Below, piece after piece: positions 11,364 to 20,732 of a stretch of DNA of 64,000 bases. Both the position numbers and the translations under genes were made by a program. The stretch's first letter is position 1; each line of letters opens with the position of its first letter. The DNA is from Salvelinus alpinus (lineage: Eukaryota; Chordata; Actinopteri; Salmoniformes; Salmonidae). The stretch spans positions 16,549,112-16,613,111 of the forward strand of contig NC_092094.1 in the NCBI RefSeq assembly GCF_045679555.1, given 5' to 3'. The notes beneath the pieces were generated by a model. That model was not told where the DNA came from, made no database searches, and saw only the letters and a list, made by a program, of their open reading frames with translations.

Positions 11364-11745
11364 TGTCACACCCTGATCTGTTTCAACTGTCCTTGTTATT
11401 GTCTTCACCCCCTCCAGGTGTCGCTGGTTTTCCCCAGTGTATTTATCCCTGTGTTTCCTGTCTCTCTGTGCCAGTTCGTTTTGTATGTCCCAAGTCGACC
11501 CGCGGTTTTCCCGGTCTCCTGCTTTTTGCTATTCTCCTTTTTCTAGTCCTCCCGGTTTTGACCCTTGCCTGTTTCTGGACTCTGTACCTGCCTGCCTTGA
11601 CCATGAGCCTGTCTGCCACTCTGTACTTCCTGGACTCTGATCTGGTTTTGACCTCTTGCCTGTCCACAACCATTATCTTGCCAACTCCTTTTGGATTAAT
11701 AAACATTAAGATTCCAACCATCTGCATCTGGGTCTCGCCTTGATA
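11364..11745 (+). mobile_element. Solo LTR (Ty3/Gypsy-like), plus strand
   Basis: About 382 bp begins TGTCACACCCTG and ends CTTGATA, with AATAAA at 11698-11703 near its 3' end, as in a retrotransposon LTR. No internal region or second LTR is present. No clear target duplication was seen, so the ends are approximate. Confidence 0.65.
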
Positions 11746-12023
11746 GATTATGGGCTTAAAAGAATACACATGTACCACGTCGGACAGTTAATGTATTCAA
11801 ATTTGAGTTTGCATCCCAATATTACACATCATAGAAGACAAATACAATGCCTTCAGAAAGTATTGCGACCCCCTTGACTTTTTCCACATTTTGATACATT
11901 AGTCTTATTCTAGAATCGGAGGGGGGGGATAATCCAATCTACACACATTACCCCATAATGACAAAGCAACTGTTTTTGAAACTTTTGCAAATGTATTACA
12001 AATGAACTGATATCACATTTACA

Positions 12024-12485
12024 TACACTACCGTTCAAGAGTTTGGGGTCACTAAGATGCCCTTGTTTTAAAGAGAAGCACCTTTTTTTTTGTCCATTAA
12101 AATAATTTCGAATTGATTAGAAATGGTGTAGACAATGTTGAAAATGACTATTGTAGCTGGAAACTGAGTTTTTTGCAGAGTTGCAAAGAAAAAGCCATAT
12201 CTCAGACTGGCCAATAAAAAGAAAAGATTAAGATGGGCAAAAGAACACAGACACTGGACAGAGGACCTCTGCCTAGAAGGCCAGCATCCCGGAGTCGCCT
12301 CTTCACTGTTGACTGGTGTTTTGTGGGTACTATTTAATGAAGCTGCCAGTTGAGGACTTGTGAGGGGTCTGTTTCTCAAACTAGACACTCTAATGTACTT
12401 GTCCTCTTGCTTAGTTGTGCACCGGGGCCTCCACTCTTTCTATTCTGGTTCGAGCCAGATTGTGCTGTTCTGTGAAGGGAGTAGT
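12024..12485 (+). mobile_element. Tc1-like transposon C, internally deleted and rearranged fragment
   Basis: It starts CACTACCGTTCAAGAGTTTG after TA. At about 12178 it jumps from the terminal repeat to internal transposase sequence in plus orientation (12178-12272, matching the KKKPYLRLANKK region). It then continues with the segment that should lie upstream of it, in inverted orientation (12273-12485; the minus frame reads NRPLTSPQLAASLNSTHK). The right terminal repeat is missing. The order is therefore terminal repeat, deletion, then internal segment plus an inverted neighbour. Confidence 0.75.
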
Positions 12486-12930
12486 CTCTCCAGAGATGTT
12501 CGATTGGGTTCAAGTCCAGGCTCTGGCTGGGCCACTCAAGGACATTAGAGACTTGTCCCGAAGCCACGCCTGCGTTGGCTGTGTGCTTATGGTTGTTGTC
12601 CTGTTGGAAGGTGAACCTTCGCCCCAGTCTGAGGTCCTGAGTGCTCTGGAGCAGGTTTTCAGCTAGGAAAGCTCATCTTTCCCCCAATCCTCCCAGTCCC
12701 TGAAAAACATCCCCACAGCATGATGCTGCTACTATCATACTTCACCGTAAGGTTGGTGCCAGGTTTCCTCCAGAAGTGACGCTTGGCATCCAGGCCAAAG
12801 GGTTCAGCCTTGGTTTCATACATTTTTTGTTCCCTTTCCCCAGATCTGTGCCTCAACACAATCGTGTCTCAGAGCTTTACGGACAATTCCTTTGACCTCA
12901 TGGTTTGGTTTTTGCTCTGACATGCTCTGT
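12486..12930 (-). pseudogene. Tc1 B transposase fragment
   Basis: On the minus strand, 12486-12930 encodes broken pieces of a Tc1 DDE transposase. An upstream piece (12659-12859) has FWRKPGTNLTVKYDSSSIM followed by LWGCFSGTGR, the conserved glycine-rich stretch of the catalytic domain. A downstream piece (12376-12567) includes [20 protein letters not shown], the segment with the third catalytic residue (Glu of NPIEHLW), though most of that segment lies at 12486-12567. Stops and frameshifts separate them, and the N-terminal DNA-binding region was displaced or lost. A DDE enzyme cannot be made from this copy. Its neighbours are two nested insertions, so it has long been dead. Confidence 0.8.
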
Positions 12931-13042
12931 CAACTATGGGACCTTATATAGACAGGTGTGTGTCACGTTCTGACCTTAGTCAAGCAGCGTGGTATCGGGC
13001 AGCAGCGAGTTCTGGACTCATGGACATGGGAGGACATTCTAG

Positions 13043-14413
13043 ATGGCAAGGGATCCTACACATGGGAGGAGATCCTGGCTGGTAGGGATCGCCTCCCATG
13101 GGAACAAGTGGAGGCAGCCAGGAGAGCGGAGGCAGCAGGAAAAGGGAAAAGGGAACCGGCGTTACGAGGGAACACGGCTGGCAAGGAAGCCCGAGAGGCA
13201 GCCCCAAAAATTTATTGGGGGGGGGCACACGGGGGGTGTGGCTAAGTCAGGTAGGAGACCTGAGCCAACTTCCCGTGCTTTCCGTGGAGAGAGGTGGTCC
13301 GGCCAGGCACCGTGTTATGCGGAGAAGCGCACGATGTCCCCAGTGTACACGCATAGCCCGGTGCGCTACATTGCCGCTCCTCGTATCGGCCGGGCTAGAG
13401 TGGGCATCGAGCCAGGTGCGATGAAGCCTGCTCAGCGCATCTGGTCTCCAGTGCGTCTCCTCGGTTCGTGTTATATGGCACCAGCCCTACGCACCGTGTC
13501 TCCCATGGGTCTGCACAGCCCAGTGCGTCCTGTGCCTGCGCCCCGCAAGTGCCGGGCTAAAATCAACATCCAGCCAGGGCGGGTTGTTCAGGCCCTTAGT
13601 TCGAGATCTCCAGTGCGCCTCCACGGACCGGTCTATCCTGTGCCTCTTCCAAGGACCAGGCCTCCAGTAGATCTCTCCAGCCTGGTGAGTACTGTGCCCG
13701 TTCTAAGAACCAAGTCTCCTGTGTGTCCCTCCAGTCCGGACGCTCCAGAGCCTCCCTCCAGTCCAGAACCTCCAGAGCCACCCGTCTGTCCTGAGCCGCC
13801 TGAGCCGCCCGTCTGTCCTGAGCCGCCTGAGCCGCCCGTCCGTCCTGAGCCGCCTGAGCCGCCCGTCTGTCCTGAGCCGCCTGAGCCGCCCGTCTGTCCT
13901 GAGCCGCCCGTCAGTCAGGAGCCGCCTGAGCCGCCCGTCAGTCAGGTGCCGCCTGAGCCGCCCGTCAGTCAGGAGCCGCCCGTCAGTCAGGAGCCGCCTG
14001 AGCCGCCCGTCAGTCAGGAGCCGCCCGTCAGTCAGGAGCCGCCCGTCAGTCAGGAGCCGCCTGAGCCGCCCGTCAGTCAGGAGCCGCCTGAGCCGCCCGT
14101 CAGTCAGGAGCCGCCTGAGCCGCCCGTCAGTCAGGAGCCGCCTGAGCCGCCCGTCAGTCAGGAGCCGCCTGAGCCGCCCTCCAGTCCGGATCTGCCGGAG
14201 TCTCCCTCCAGTCCGGATCTGCCGGAGTCTCCCTCCAGTCCGGATCTGCCGGAGTCTCCCTCCAGTCCGGATCTGCCGGAGTCTCCCTCCAGTCCGGATC
14301 TGCCGGAGTCTCCCTCCAGTCCGGAGCTGCCCCTCCAGTCCGGAGCTGCCCCTCAGTCCAGAGGCGCCCCTCAGTCCAGAGGCGCCCCTCAGTCCAGCGG
14401 TGCCCTTTACTAG
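13043..14413 (+). CDS. Proline-rich repetitive ORF inside the LTR element, function unknown
   Basis: An open frame of 456 codons. The first 120 residues are basic and Trp/Arg-rich. Then follow segments with a loosely repeated SPVRLxxPV pattern (about 130-235), then 27-bp tandem units giving PPEPPVCPE, PPEPPVSQE and SPDLPESPS nonapeptides (about 240-430). I do not recognise a domain; no reverse transcriptase, protease or zinc knuckle is present. The first part could be the remnant of a gag-like protein, but that is a guess. The reading frame stays open mainly because the tandem unit is a multiple of three; the minus strand is open there too. The start at 13043 is simply the first Met of the frame. 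Low confidence that a protein is made. Confidence 0.35.
   Translation: MARDPTHGRRSWLVGIASHGNKWRQPGERRQQEKGKGNRRYEGTRLARKPERQPQKFIGGGHTGGVAKSGRRPEPTSRAFRGERWSGQAPCYAEKRTMSPVYTHSPVRYIAAPRIGRARVGIEPGAMKPAQRIWSPVRLLGSCYMAPALRTVSPMGLHSPVRPVPAPRKCRAKINIQPGRVVQALSSRSPVRLHGPVYPVPLPRTRPPVDLSSLVSTVPVLRTKSPVCPSSPDAPEPPSSPEPPEPPVCPEPPEPPVCPEPPEPPVRPEPPEPPVCPEPPEPPVCPEPPVSQEPPEPPVSQVPPEPPVSQEPPVSQEPPEPPVSQEPPVSQEPPVSQEPPEPPVSQEPPEPPVSQEPPEPPVSQEPPEPPVSQEPPEPPSSPDLPESPSSPDLPESPSSPDLPESPSSPDLPESPSSPDLPESPSSPELPLQSGAAPQSRGAPQSRGAPQSSGALY
13741..14350. repeat. 27-bp GC-rich minisatellite in the LTR element
   Basis: Three unit types follow each other: CCTGAGCCGCCTGAGCCGCC with CGTCTGT (13780-13910), its CAGTCAGGAG variant (13910-14175), and the CCCTCCAGTCCGGATCTG type (14178-14330). 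Some units lack 9 or 12 bp. Confidence 0.9.
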
Positions 14414-14601
14414 GGTCTCGAATCCAGGGTCGGTGACGAGGGTCGCAGCTCCTAAGGTAACACAGAAGGGGGCCGAGACTATGGTGGAGTGGGGTCCTCG
14501 TCCCGCTCCAGAGCTGCCACCGCGGTAAATGCCCACCCAGACCCTCCCCTATAGGTTCAGGTTTTGCGGCCGGAGTCCGCACCTTTGGGGGGGGGGGGTA
14601 C

Positions 14602-14988
14602 TGTCACGTTCTGACCTTAGTTCCTTTTTTATGTCTTTATTTTAGTTTGGTCAGAGCGTGAGTTGGGGTGGGCATTCTATGTTGTTTTTCTATGTTTTGT
14701 TCTATGGTTATATTTCTATGTGTTTGGCCTAGTATGGTTCCCAATCAGAGGCAGGTGTCAGTCGTTGTCTCTGATTGGGAGCCATATTTAGAGAGCCTGT
14801 TTTCCTTTGTGTTTTGTGGGTGGTTGTTTTCCTGTGTCTGTGTTTTCACCATACGGGACTGTTTCGTTTTCGTTTTGTATCATTCACGTTGTTATTTTTG
14901 TATTCTTAGTGTCCAGTTATTAAATTGAATATGGACACTTACCACGCTGCGCTTTGGTCCTCACCTCATTCCAATGACAAGCGTTACA
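14602..14988 (+). repeat. 3' LTR of the nested LTR element
   Basis: It starts TGTCACGTTCTGACCTTAGT right after a G-rich tract and ends GCGTTACA next to the GTGTG target duplication. The inverted ATGGTTCCCAATCAGAG / CTCTGATTGGGAGCCAT pair at 14732-14786 can form a hairpin. Confidence 0.85.
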
Positions 14989-15332
14989 GTGTGTGCCTTT
15001 CGAAATCATGTCCAATCAATTGAGTTTACCACAGGTGGACTCCAATCAAGTTGTGGAAACATCTCAAGGATGATCAATGGAAACAGGATGCATCCGAGTT
15101 AAATTTTGACTCTCATAGCAAAGTGTCTAAATACTTATGTAAATAAGGTATTTCAGTTTTTTATTTGTAATACATTTGCAAACATTTCTAAAAACCTGCT
15201 TTCACTTTATCATTATGAGGTATTGTGTGTATATTGAGAACAACACACATTTAATACATTTTAGAATAAGGTTGTAAATTAACAAAATGTGGAAAAGGGG
15301 AAAGGGTCTGAATACTTTCCGAAGACACCGTA

Positions 15333-15554
15333 GTCATGATTTCTGTATTATCTTTAAAGTTTCCGCGGACGCCCCTGTATAAAACAGCCATAATCCTGGG
15401 GCTGCTGTAGCACTCAGTATGCTCTTTCAGGCTGTGATTATGACATCCTGACGCACAACGCCCACTCAGGCGAACCAATCAAAAAGCTTTGCAGAAACTC
15501 CCTTCCCTTTCCTGTTCTTCCTAAACAGGAAACCTGCATCTCTTTACACCATTT
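15333..15554. other. Short unique stretch, no gene seen
   Basis: No ORF or element ends recognised between Tc1 B and the next repeat. Confidence 0.5.
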
Positions 15555-16447
15555 AAAGGTGCAATATGCAGAAATTGCTCCGCCATTTCCTGGTTGCTGA
15601 AATTCTAATAGTTCGCTTAATTTTAGTTTGTGACAAAACAAGCAAATTTAGAAATATATATTTTCAATAACCAAAAATATTATGTTTTCAGGAGATTGAA
15701 GCTGGTGTACAAAACCGAAAGAATGGGAAACATACAATTAGTGTACATAAAACAGATACTGTATACAGCTTCTTAGACTTGCTTTCAATGAGAATGACAG
15801 ATCTATAACTTACATTTCAATGTGAATTTGGTTAGGTTAGGCTGTTAAGATAATTATTTTCTCAATGTTCATAAACTGAACTTCAATTAACTACTCAGTC
15901 TGCAACACAAAAGATTGTAAGATACTGGTTGAAATGAAAACAGACAGAGGCCCAGTCTACAATAGTCAAATGTTTATTCACGAGAGTACTCTCCCCCGTT
16001 GTACAAACCCATCCATTTTATACTGGCTCCTTACGCACATACCTTCACACACAAACAGTAGGTATCCTACGCACATACTGTATCACTACCCAAATCTCTC
16101 AGAGGCCTAGCTGACCTGAGACCTTGAGAAATCCTCCCTCTCCTCCTAAGTTTTCTCACTTCCTGCCAGGTGGGATCAAACACAGTCTAACTGTTCTTGG
16201 TATCTTTCTTCGCCCCCCCCCCCATACAAGTTCAAATCCTGAGCTACGCCTTGCTCAGACAGTCTGGGTTTTTCCACTATACAGATACATTGTTTTAACC
16301 TAATTCTGACTAAAACTACACACATCATCAGAATATAATTTCATGATTCTAATCAATTTCATACAATTATATGGTTTCAGAGTGGAATTATTTCATCATT
16401 ATCTTCAACATTTAAATTACTTTAACATCGGCAAAAAAGTTACATAT
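15555..16447. mobile_element. Short interspersed DNA repeat (MITE-like), split by a solo LTR
   Basis: It starts AAAGGTGCAATATGCAG (15555) and runs to 15842; a short right part, AAAAAAGTTACATAT (16433-16447), follows the LTR. The right piece partly mirrors the left start (ATATTGCA-like end lost), so a MITE with short inverted ends is likely. The name rests on remembered salmonid repeats. Confidence 0.6.
15843..16426 (-). mobile_element. Solo LTR, minus strand, inserted in the MITE-like repeat
   Basis: The 584-bp insert has inverted ends TGTTAA / TTAACA. On the minus strand it has TATAAAA (plus 16016-16022) followed by AATAAA (plus 15973-15978), the order expected in an LTR. Flanks TAGGC and TCGGC match at 4 of 5 bases, suggesting an aged 5-bp target duplication. 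Confidence 0.72.
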
Positions 16448-16450
16448 CTT

Positions 16451-16740
16451 CTTATGGCTGCAATCCCGTTAACGGGATGATATGACAACAGCCAGTGAAA
16501 GTGCAGGGCGCCAAATTCAAACAACAGAAATCTCATAATTAAAATTCCTCAAACATACCTGTATCTTATACCATTTTAAAGGTAATCTTGTTGTTAATCC
16601 CACCAAAGAGTCCGATTTCAAATAGGCTTTACAGCGAAAGCACCACAAACTATTATGTTAGGTCACCGCAAAATCACAGACAAACAGTAATTTTTCCAGC
16701 CAAAGACAGGAGTCACAAAAAGCAGAAATAGAGATAAAAT
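16451..16740. repeat. Interspersed repeat fragment, class unknown
   Basis: The stretch from CTTATGGCTGCAATCCCG to AGAAATAGAGATAAAAT resembles a repeat I recall as frequent in salmonids. It contains the palindrome CCCGTTAACGGG (16464-16475). No coding capacity. Confidence 0.5.
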
Positions 16741-17235
16741 GGCTAACATCCATTCAGTATTCAATTCCTAAACTAAAACTAAGAGGCTAAAGTTTAAACT
16801 AAACTAAGCTATACTCGAAACGAACTAATCTTTCAACTGTAAGTTTATCATTTATAAACTATAATTTATTTGGACTTAATCACAAACCATTATCCTATAC
16901 ATTCCTCAGCAGTTTGATGTGTCATTGGTGCATGTGTTTCTTTTTCATTTAAAATTCATTGCTAAATTCATTACTGCAATCATGGAGCAAAACTCATTTT
17001 CATGCTCAAAGAGCCAATACAGCATCTAAGAGCCTGGCAGGGGTGAGAATCTGGGAGGTGATTGGCCCATTTAAATGTTTGGGCCATAGTAGCCTGCCAA
17101 CAGAAAGCGTTGTCTCATTTCAATGTTCTCCCCAGCTTGTAGAATGGCGAGTGGATTAGATGGAGCCCCTAATTATTTTGGCTTTAGTTCTGGATTAACC
17201 CTCTGTACTGTCGACTTCAATTCACACTCCCCATT

Positions 17236-17460
17236 TGATGAAATGTGAACTGACATAAATACCGTGGCTCAGTTTCAATCCGATTATGCAGTTAAATCAC
17301 CTCAATGCTAACCCAAGCATAGGACGCTGGCAGGCCTCCTTTCTACCACTCCTGCTAACAAGTGACAGCCCCTCCCCAGAACACAGGGACCCACGCTACC
17401 TCGGCATAGCCCCACGCTACACCCTTCACCCTGCATGAATGGGGCCCATTCAGTGAGGTG
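17236..17460. other. Duplicated noncoding block, copy 1
   Basis: The parts TGATGAAATGTGAACTGACA through about 17320 and CCCCACGCTAC through 17460 align collinearly with 59906-59990 and 60077-60127; the offset changes by only about 3 bp. Diverged but clearly related; no ORF is shared. It looks like an old duplicated regulatory element rather than a recent repeat. Confidence 0.7.
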
Positions 17461-18542
17461 ACGCACACAATGCACTGAATCAACCTAAATATTGTTTTAT
17501 GAGCAGCAAATAGGTGGCACCCTGTAAAGAAAACTCCCGTCCTTGGAGTGCTGGAATTTCCACACTTCTTAAAAGGGGTTAACAGAATAGAATAAATAGG
17601 AGAAGCTGTTACAATGGCAAGTCTTGTGTCCCTCCACCAAAGAACAAAACCGGGTAGGGAACAACAAGGAGGTAGTCTAAAAGAACCGCATTTTCTGGGT
17701 ATTGCTCAACCTCAAATTAATTTAGCAGCAATACATTTCCCAGGTTTGAGTGCACAATGGCCTCTCAGTATGGCAAAGTGTTAGGCCAGTTGATGAGGTA
17801 TATCTGTGTGTGCATGTCTATGAGCTGCGGTGGGAAACAGTTTTTTTCCCACATGTTGTCTATACATATCCATGGTGGTGTGGGTCTGGGGTTACAGGGG
17901 AATCCTGAGAGTAACAAAGCTCATGAGAACTCTTTTTATAATCTTTTTAATATCCCACTAGCGTTAGTAAATGTTGTCATTTACAGCTTTTGAGTTAAGA
18001 TTTTTATTAAAATCATATTATTTCTTGAATAAAATATGTTGCTGAAGTTTGAAGTGTATACCAATACGTCAGTATCACTTATTATTATTTAAGTTATTTC
18101 ATATTTTATTGTTTTCATAATGTGGACATAAGTTAACAACTGGAATCTTTCTCTGAATACTTAGAGCCATATTTATGAGGTGTTTATGTTGGATCTAAAT
18201 GCCTGTAAGGGTCGTTCCATGTAATTTCAGCAAGCCACCACACCCACCATCTCAGATTGTTTTGAAATCATTTCTGTAGTAAGAAACGGATAAGATTAGC
18301 ATTCCTGCAACATTAATTTGTAGAAATATAATTTAATCTCTGAGGAATTAAGCTAAATGATTGCACCCAAATTGGCAATTTTAATTGATAGGATTCATAT
18401 AATATTCAATAAAATACTATATAGTACCTAATATCCAATTTGGAACAAAAAAACGTATAATATTAAGACATGAGAAATCCAAAGACATTGTAAAAAGCCA
18501 CCCACGGACCCCCCACACCCCACGACAATCCCACCTAACAAC

Positions 18543-18584
18543 CAGTATACAGTATACAGTATACAGTATACAGTATACAGTATC
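18543..18584. repeat. (CAGTATA)n microsatellite
   Basis: About six perfect units of a 7-bp motif; CAGTATAC also gives GTATAC palindromes. Confidence 0.9.
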
Positions 18585-18879
18585 ACATCTCAGTGTTTGA
18601 CAAGTAGTATGGCGCTGCGGCTTTGATTATTGTTTCTTCATCTTTTGTAATGTATTCTCAGTGAATTTGGTGATGGTTTTTTCCCCTGTTTGAGAAGTTA
18701 GTCATTGAAGTTGTTAGGTTTCTGTCCCATCCTACACCCTGATATGACCAGGTTCTGACCACTAGATGGTGCTGTTCCTGCTATGTTAAAGGGAGAGTTC
18801 ACCCGAATTACATATTGGTTTCCTTAATCTGTAAGCAGTTTATGGTCAAGTTATGACAGCAACCCATGCTCTGTTTTGG

Positions 18880-19085
18880 TTAGGGTTCATGTCCACATCC
18901 TGGTTCAACCCCAGCCTCAACAACAACCCTAACTTTAAGCCTATAGCTTCATGCCCACATCCCGGTTCAACCCTAACCGTAGTGTCTACCACAACCGTAA
19001 CCCTAGCTTCATGTTCACATTCGGGTTCAATCTCAACATTACTGTAGCTTCAACCACAAACCTAACCCAAACCGAAATCTAACCC
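18880..19085. repeat. Degenerate tandem repeat, about 60-bp unit
   Basis: Three units share TTCATG(T/C)(C/T)CACAT followed by GGTTCAA(C/T)C and a stretch of CCTAACC-like motifs. An ORF crosses it by chance. Confidence 0.6.
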
Positions 19086-20339
19086 TAACTTCAGTATTCT
19101 ATTTCCAAGAAATGTAAGACATTAGGCTTGTTCTCGAAATGACCTTCCTCGAATCTATCAGTAGAGGGCGTACTTAACATTGTTCCTTCAGTGTTTGGAC
19201 ATTGAAATTACAATAATCCGCAATTTACATTTTCATGAGATTTGGTAAATACTTAGGTTGAAACTCTTTCAAAAAGTACAGCAAAAATAATATTTATGGA
19301 GTGAATACTGATATGGGACAGACTAGTAATTAAACATTGGAGTCACCTTAGACGTTAGTAGTAATATATATATATATTTTAACAGTAGTAAGAAAAAAAT
19401 ATGCATTGCAAGTCTATGCGACACTGTACAGGCCAATGTGCTGCATCGACCTGCTGTAAAAATAGATATATTTCTACAGAACATAACAAAGTGTAATTTC
19501 ATAGTGTCTAATGACACCCCACTGGCAAAAAAAGACCAAATCTGATTTCCCTGAGAGGGTGCATTTCTATACTTGAAGACAATTGACTTTTAGAAACAAA
19601 GACAGTAAGAATTAATCATCAATGCAACAGTCTGAATTCAGGTTCCCCACTGGCCACAGAGTACTGGCCCACAGAGTAGGAAGCTGACCAGTATTTGCTG
19701 AGCCTTGGCTCTGGGTCTTTAGCCCAAGCAGTCACTAATTGCCTGCTCAAGAAGGGGAAATGTTGTGGTATTGTTCTTGTCAGTGGGCAGTAATTGCAGT
19801 GAACAGTAGGGAACAGGCTGCTGTAGAGTTTCATGTTGATTCATTGCCATTCATTGATCATTGGACCAAGTGGATGGTGACTTTGTGCATGGTGTCATAC
19901 ATGCATGTGTTATCCACTTTAATGTTCCCAAAGATAGTCATAAATACGCTGCCATTCATCTGCCTTGTTTTTCTGAAAACAAACACATTACAATGTAATA
20001 GATTTCAAAATGCATATAGGATCCACTCAGTCCAGAGCTCCTCCTGAAGGGAGAATCAACAGGTACCACTACTGTTGTTGGCTTAATGAATATGTAGAAT
20101 GAATATCCATCTCTCCAGCTGGCTGCTTCCTCTCTCTAAAGCAACTGTAGGACTTTTTAACTCTTCAGTCATATCACAGTTTACTAATGTAATATTTTTT
20201 TGGAACACGAAGCCAAAATTAAACGTGCTTATTTATATAACGAATGTGAGTTGGGGTGGCTGAAGTTATTAAACGTTAAAGCATTAAACCTCTCACTAAA
20301 AGCTTCACTCATACATAGGCTATACTTAAACCTGAACTA

Positions 20340-20515
20340 GGCGGCAGGTAGCCAGCAGTTAAGAGCATTGAGTCAGTAGCTGAAAGGTCGTTGGTTTGAA
20401 TTCCAAGCCGACTAGGTGAAAAATCTGTTGATGTGCCTTTGAGCAAGGCTCTTAACCCTAATTGCTCCTGTAAGTCACTCTGCATAAGAGTGTCTGCTAA
20501 ATTACATTATATTCT
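20340..20515 (+). mobile_element. tRNA-derived SINE
   Basis: A degenerate polymerase III box A lies near 20351-20366 and box B as GGTTTGAATTCC (20393-20404). The tail GTAAGTCACTCTGCATAAGA then GTGTCTGCTAAAT (20471-20503) matches the 3' tail of the L2 fragment at 24597-24629. Confidence 0.8.
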
Positions 20516-20732
20516 ATTAATTGGTTCTCTAGTAAATTACTAAAACATTCATCAGTAAAAAAAATATTAAGGCCTTTTTTCCTTTATACTGATTACATCT
20601 TGTCATTTTCAGTTAATTCTTGAACAAGCCATAAAATCTGGTTACAATTTATATTGTATTCTCCAGAAAAGACAGAACAAATATTGCATTAAATACAATA
20701 TATGGTTAAACTCAAACACACTGATTGATATA
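20516..20732. other. Short AT-rich unique stretch
   Basis: Nothing recognised. Confidence 0.5.

Larger units (their letters stand above)
12961..14988 (+). mobile_element. LTR retrotransposon-like element with 5' LTR reduced to about 20 bp
   Basis: The insertion starts TGTCACGTTC (12961) and ends GCGTTACA (14988), a TG...CA pair, and is flanked by the same 5 bp GTGTG at 12956-12960 and 14989-14993. A 3' LTR of 387 bp (14602-14988) follows a G-rich polypurine tract (14587-14598). At the left end only the first 20 bp of the LTR (TGTCACGTTCTGACCTTAGT) remain before unrelated internal sequence. No gag, protease or reverse transcriptase is visible; the inside holds a proline-rich ORF, so it looks non-autonomous. 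Confidence 0.88.
11845..15330 (-). mobile_element. Tc1-like transposon B, minus strand, split by two nested elements
   Basis: Left end TA then CAATGCCTTCAGAAAGTATT (11843-11864); right end is the inverted match CTTTCCGAAGACACCG followed by TA (15331-15332). The host element is present as 11845-12023, 12486-12960 and 14994-15330. The gaps hold Tc1 C (12024-12485) and an LTR element (12961-14988). Removing them rejoins recognisable Tc1 sequence, including the run ACAGGTGTGTGCC across the LTR insertion. Confidence 0.88.
16741..20339. other. Long non-genic stretch with a candidate conserved noncoding block
   Basis: No convincing exon on either strand. It holds a block at 17236-17460 that recurs at 59906-60127, a (CAGTATA)n microsatellite (18543-18584) and a degenerate tandem repeat (18880-19085). 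Confidence 0.6.

Noticed and set aside
11363..11743. 126-codon ORF on the plus strand
   Set aside because: It translates the solo LTR, with low-complexity hydrophobic composition.
13703..14536. Minus-strand 277-codon Arg-rich ORF
   Set aside because: It is the mirror of the 27-bp minisatellite.
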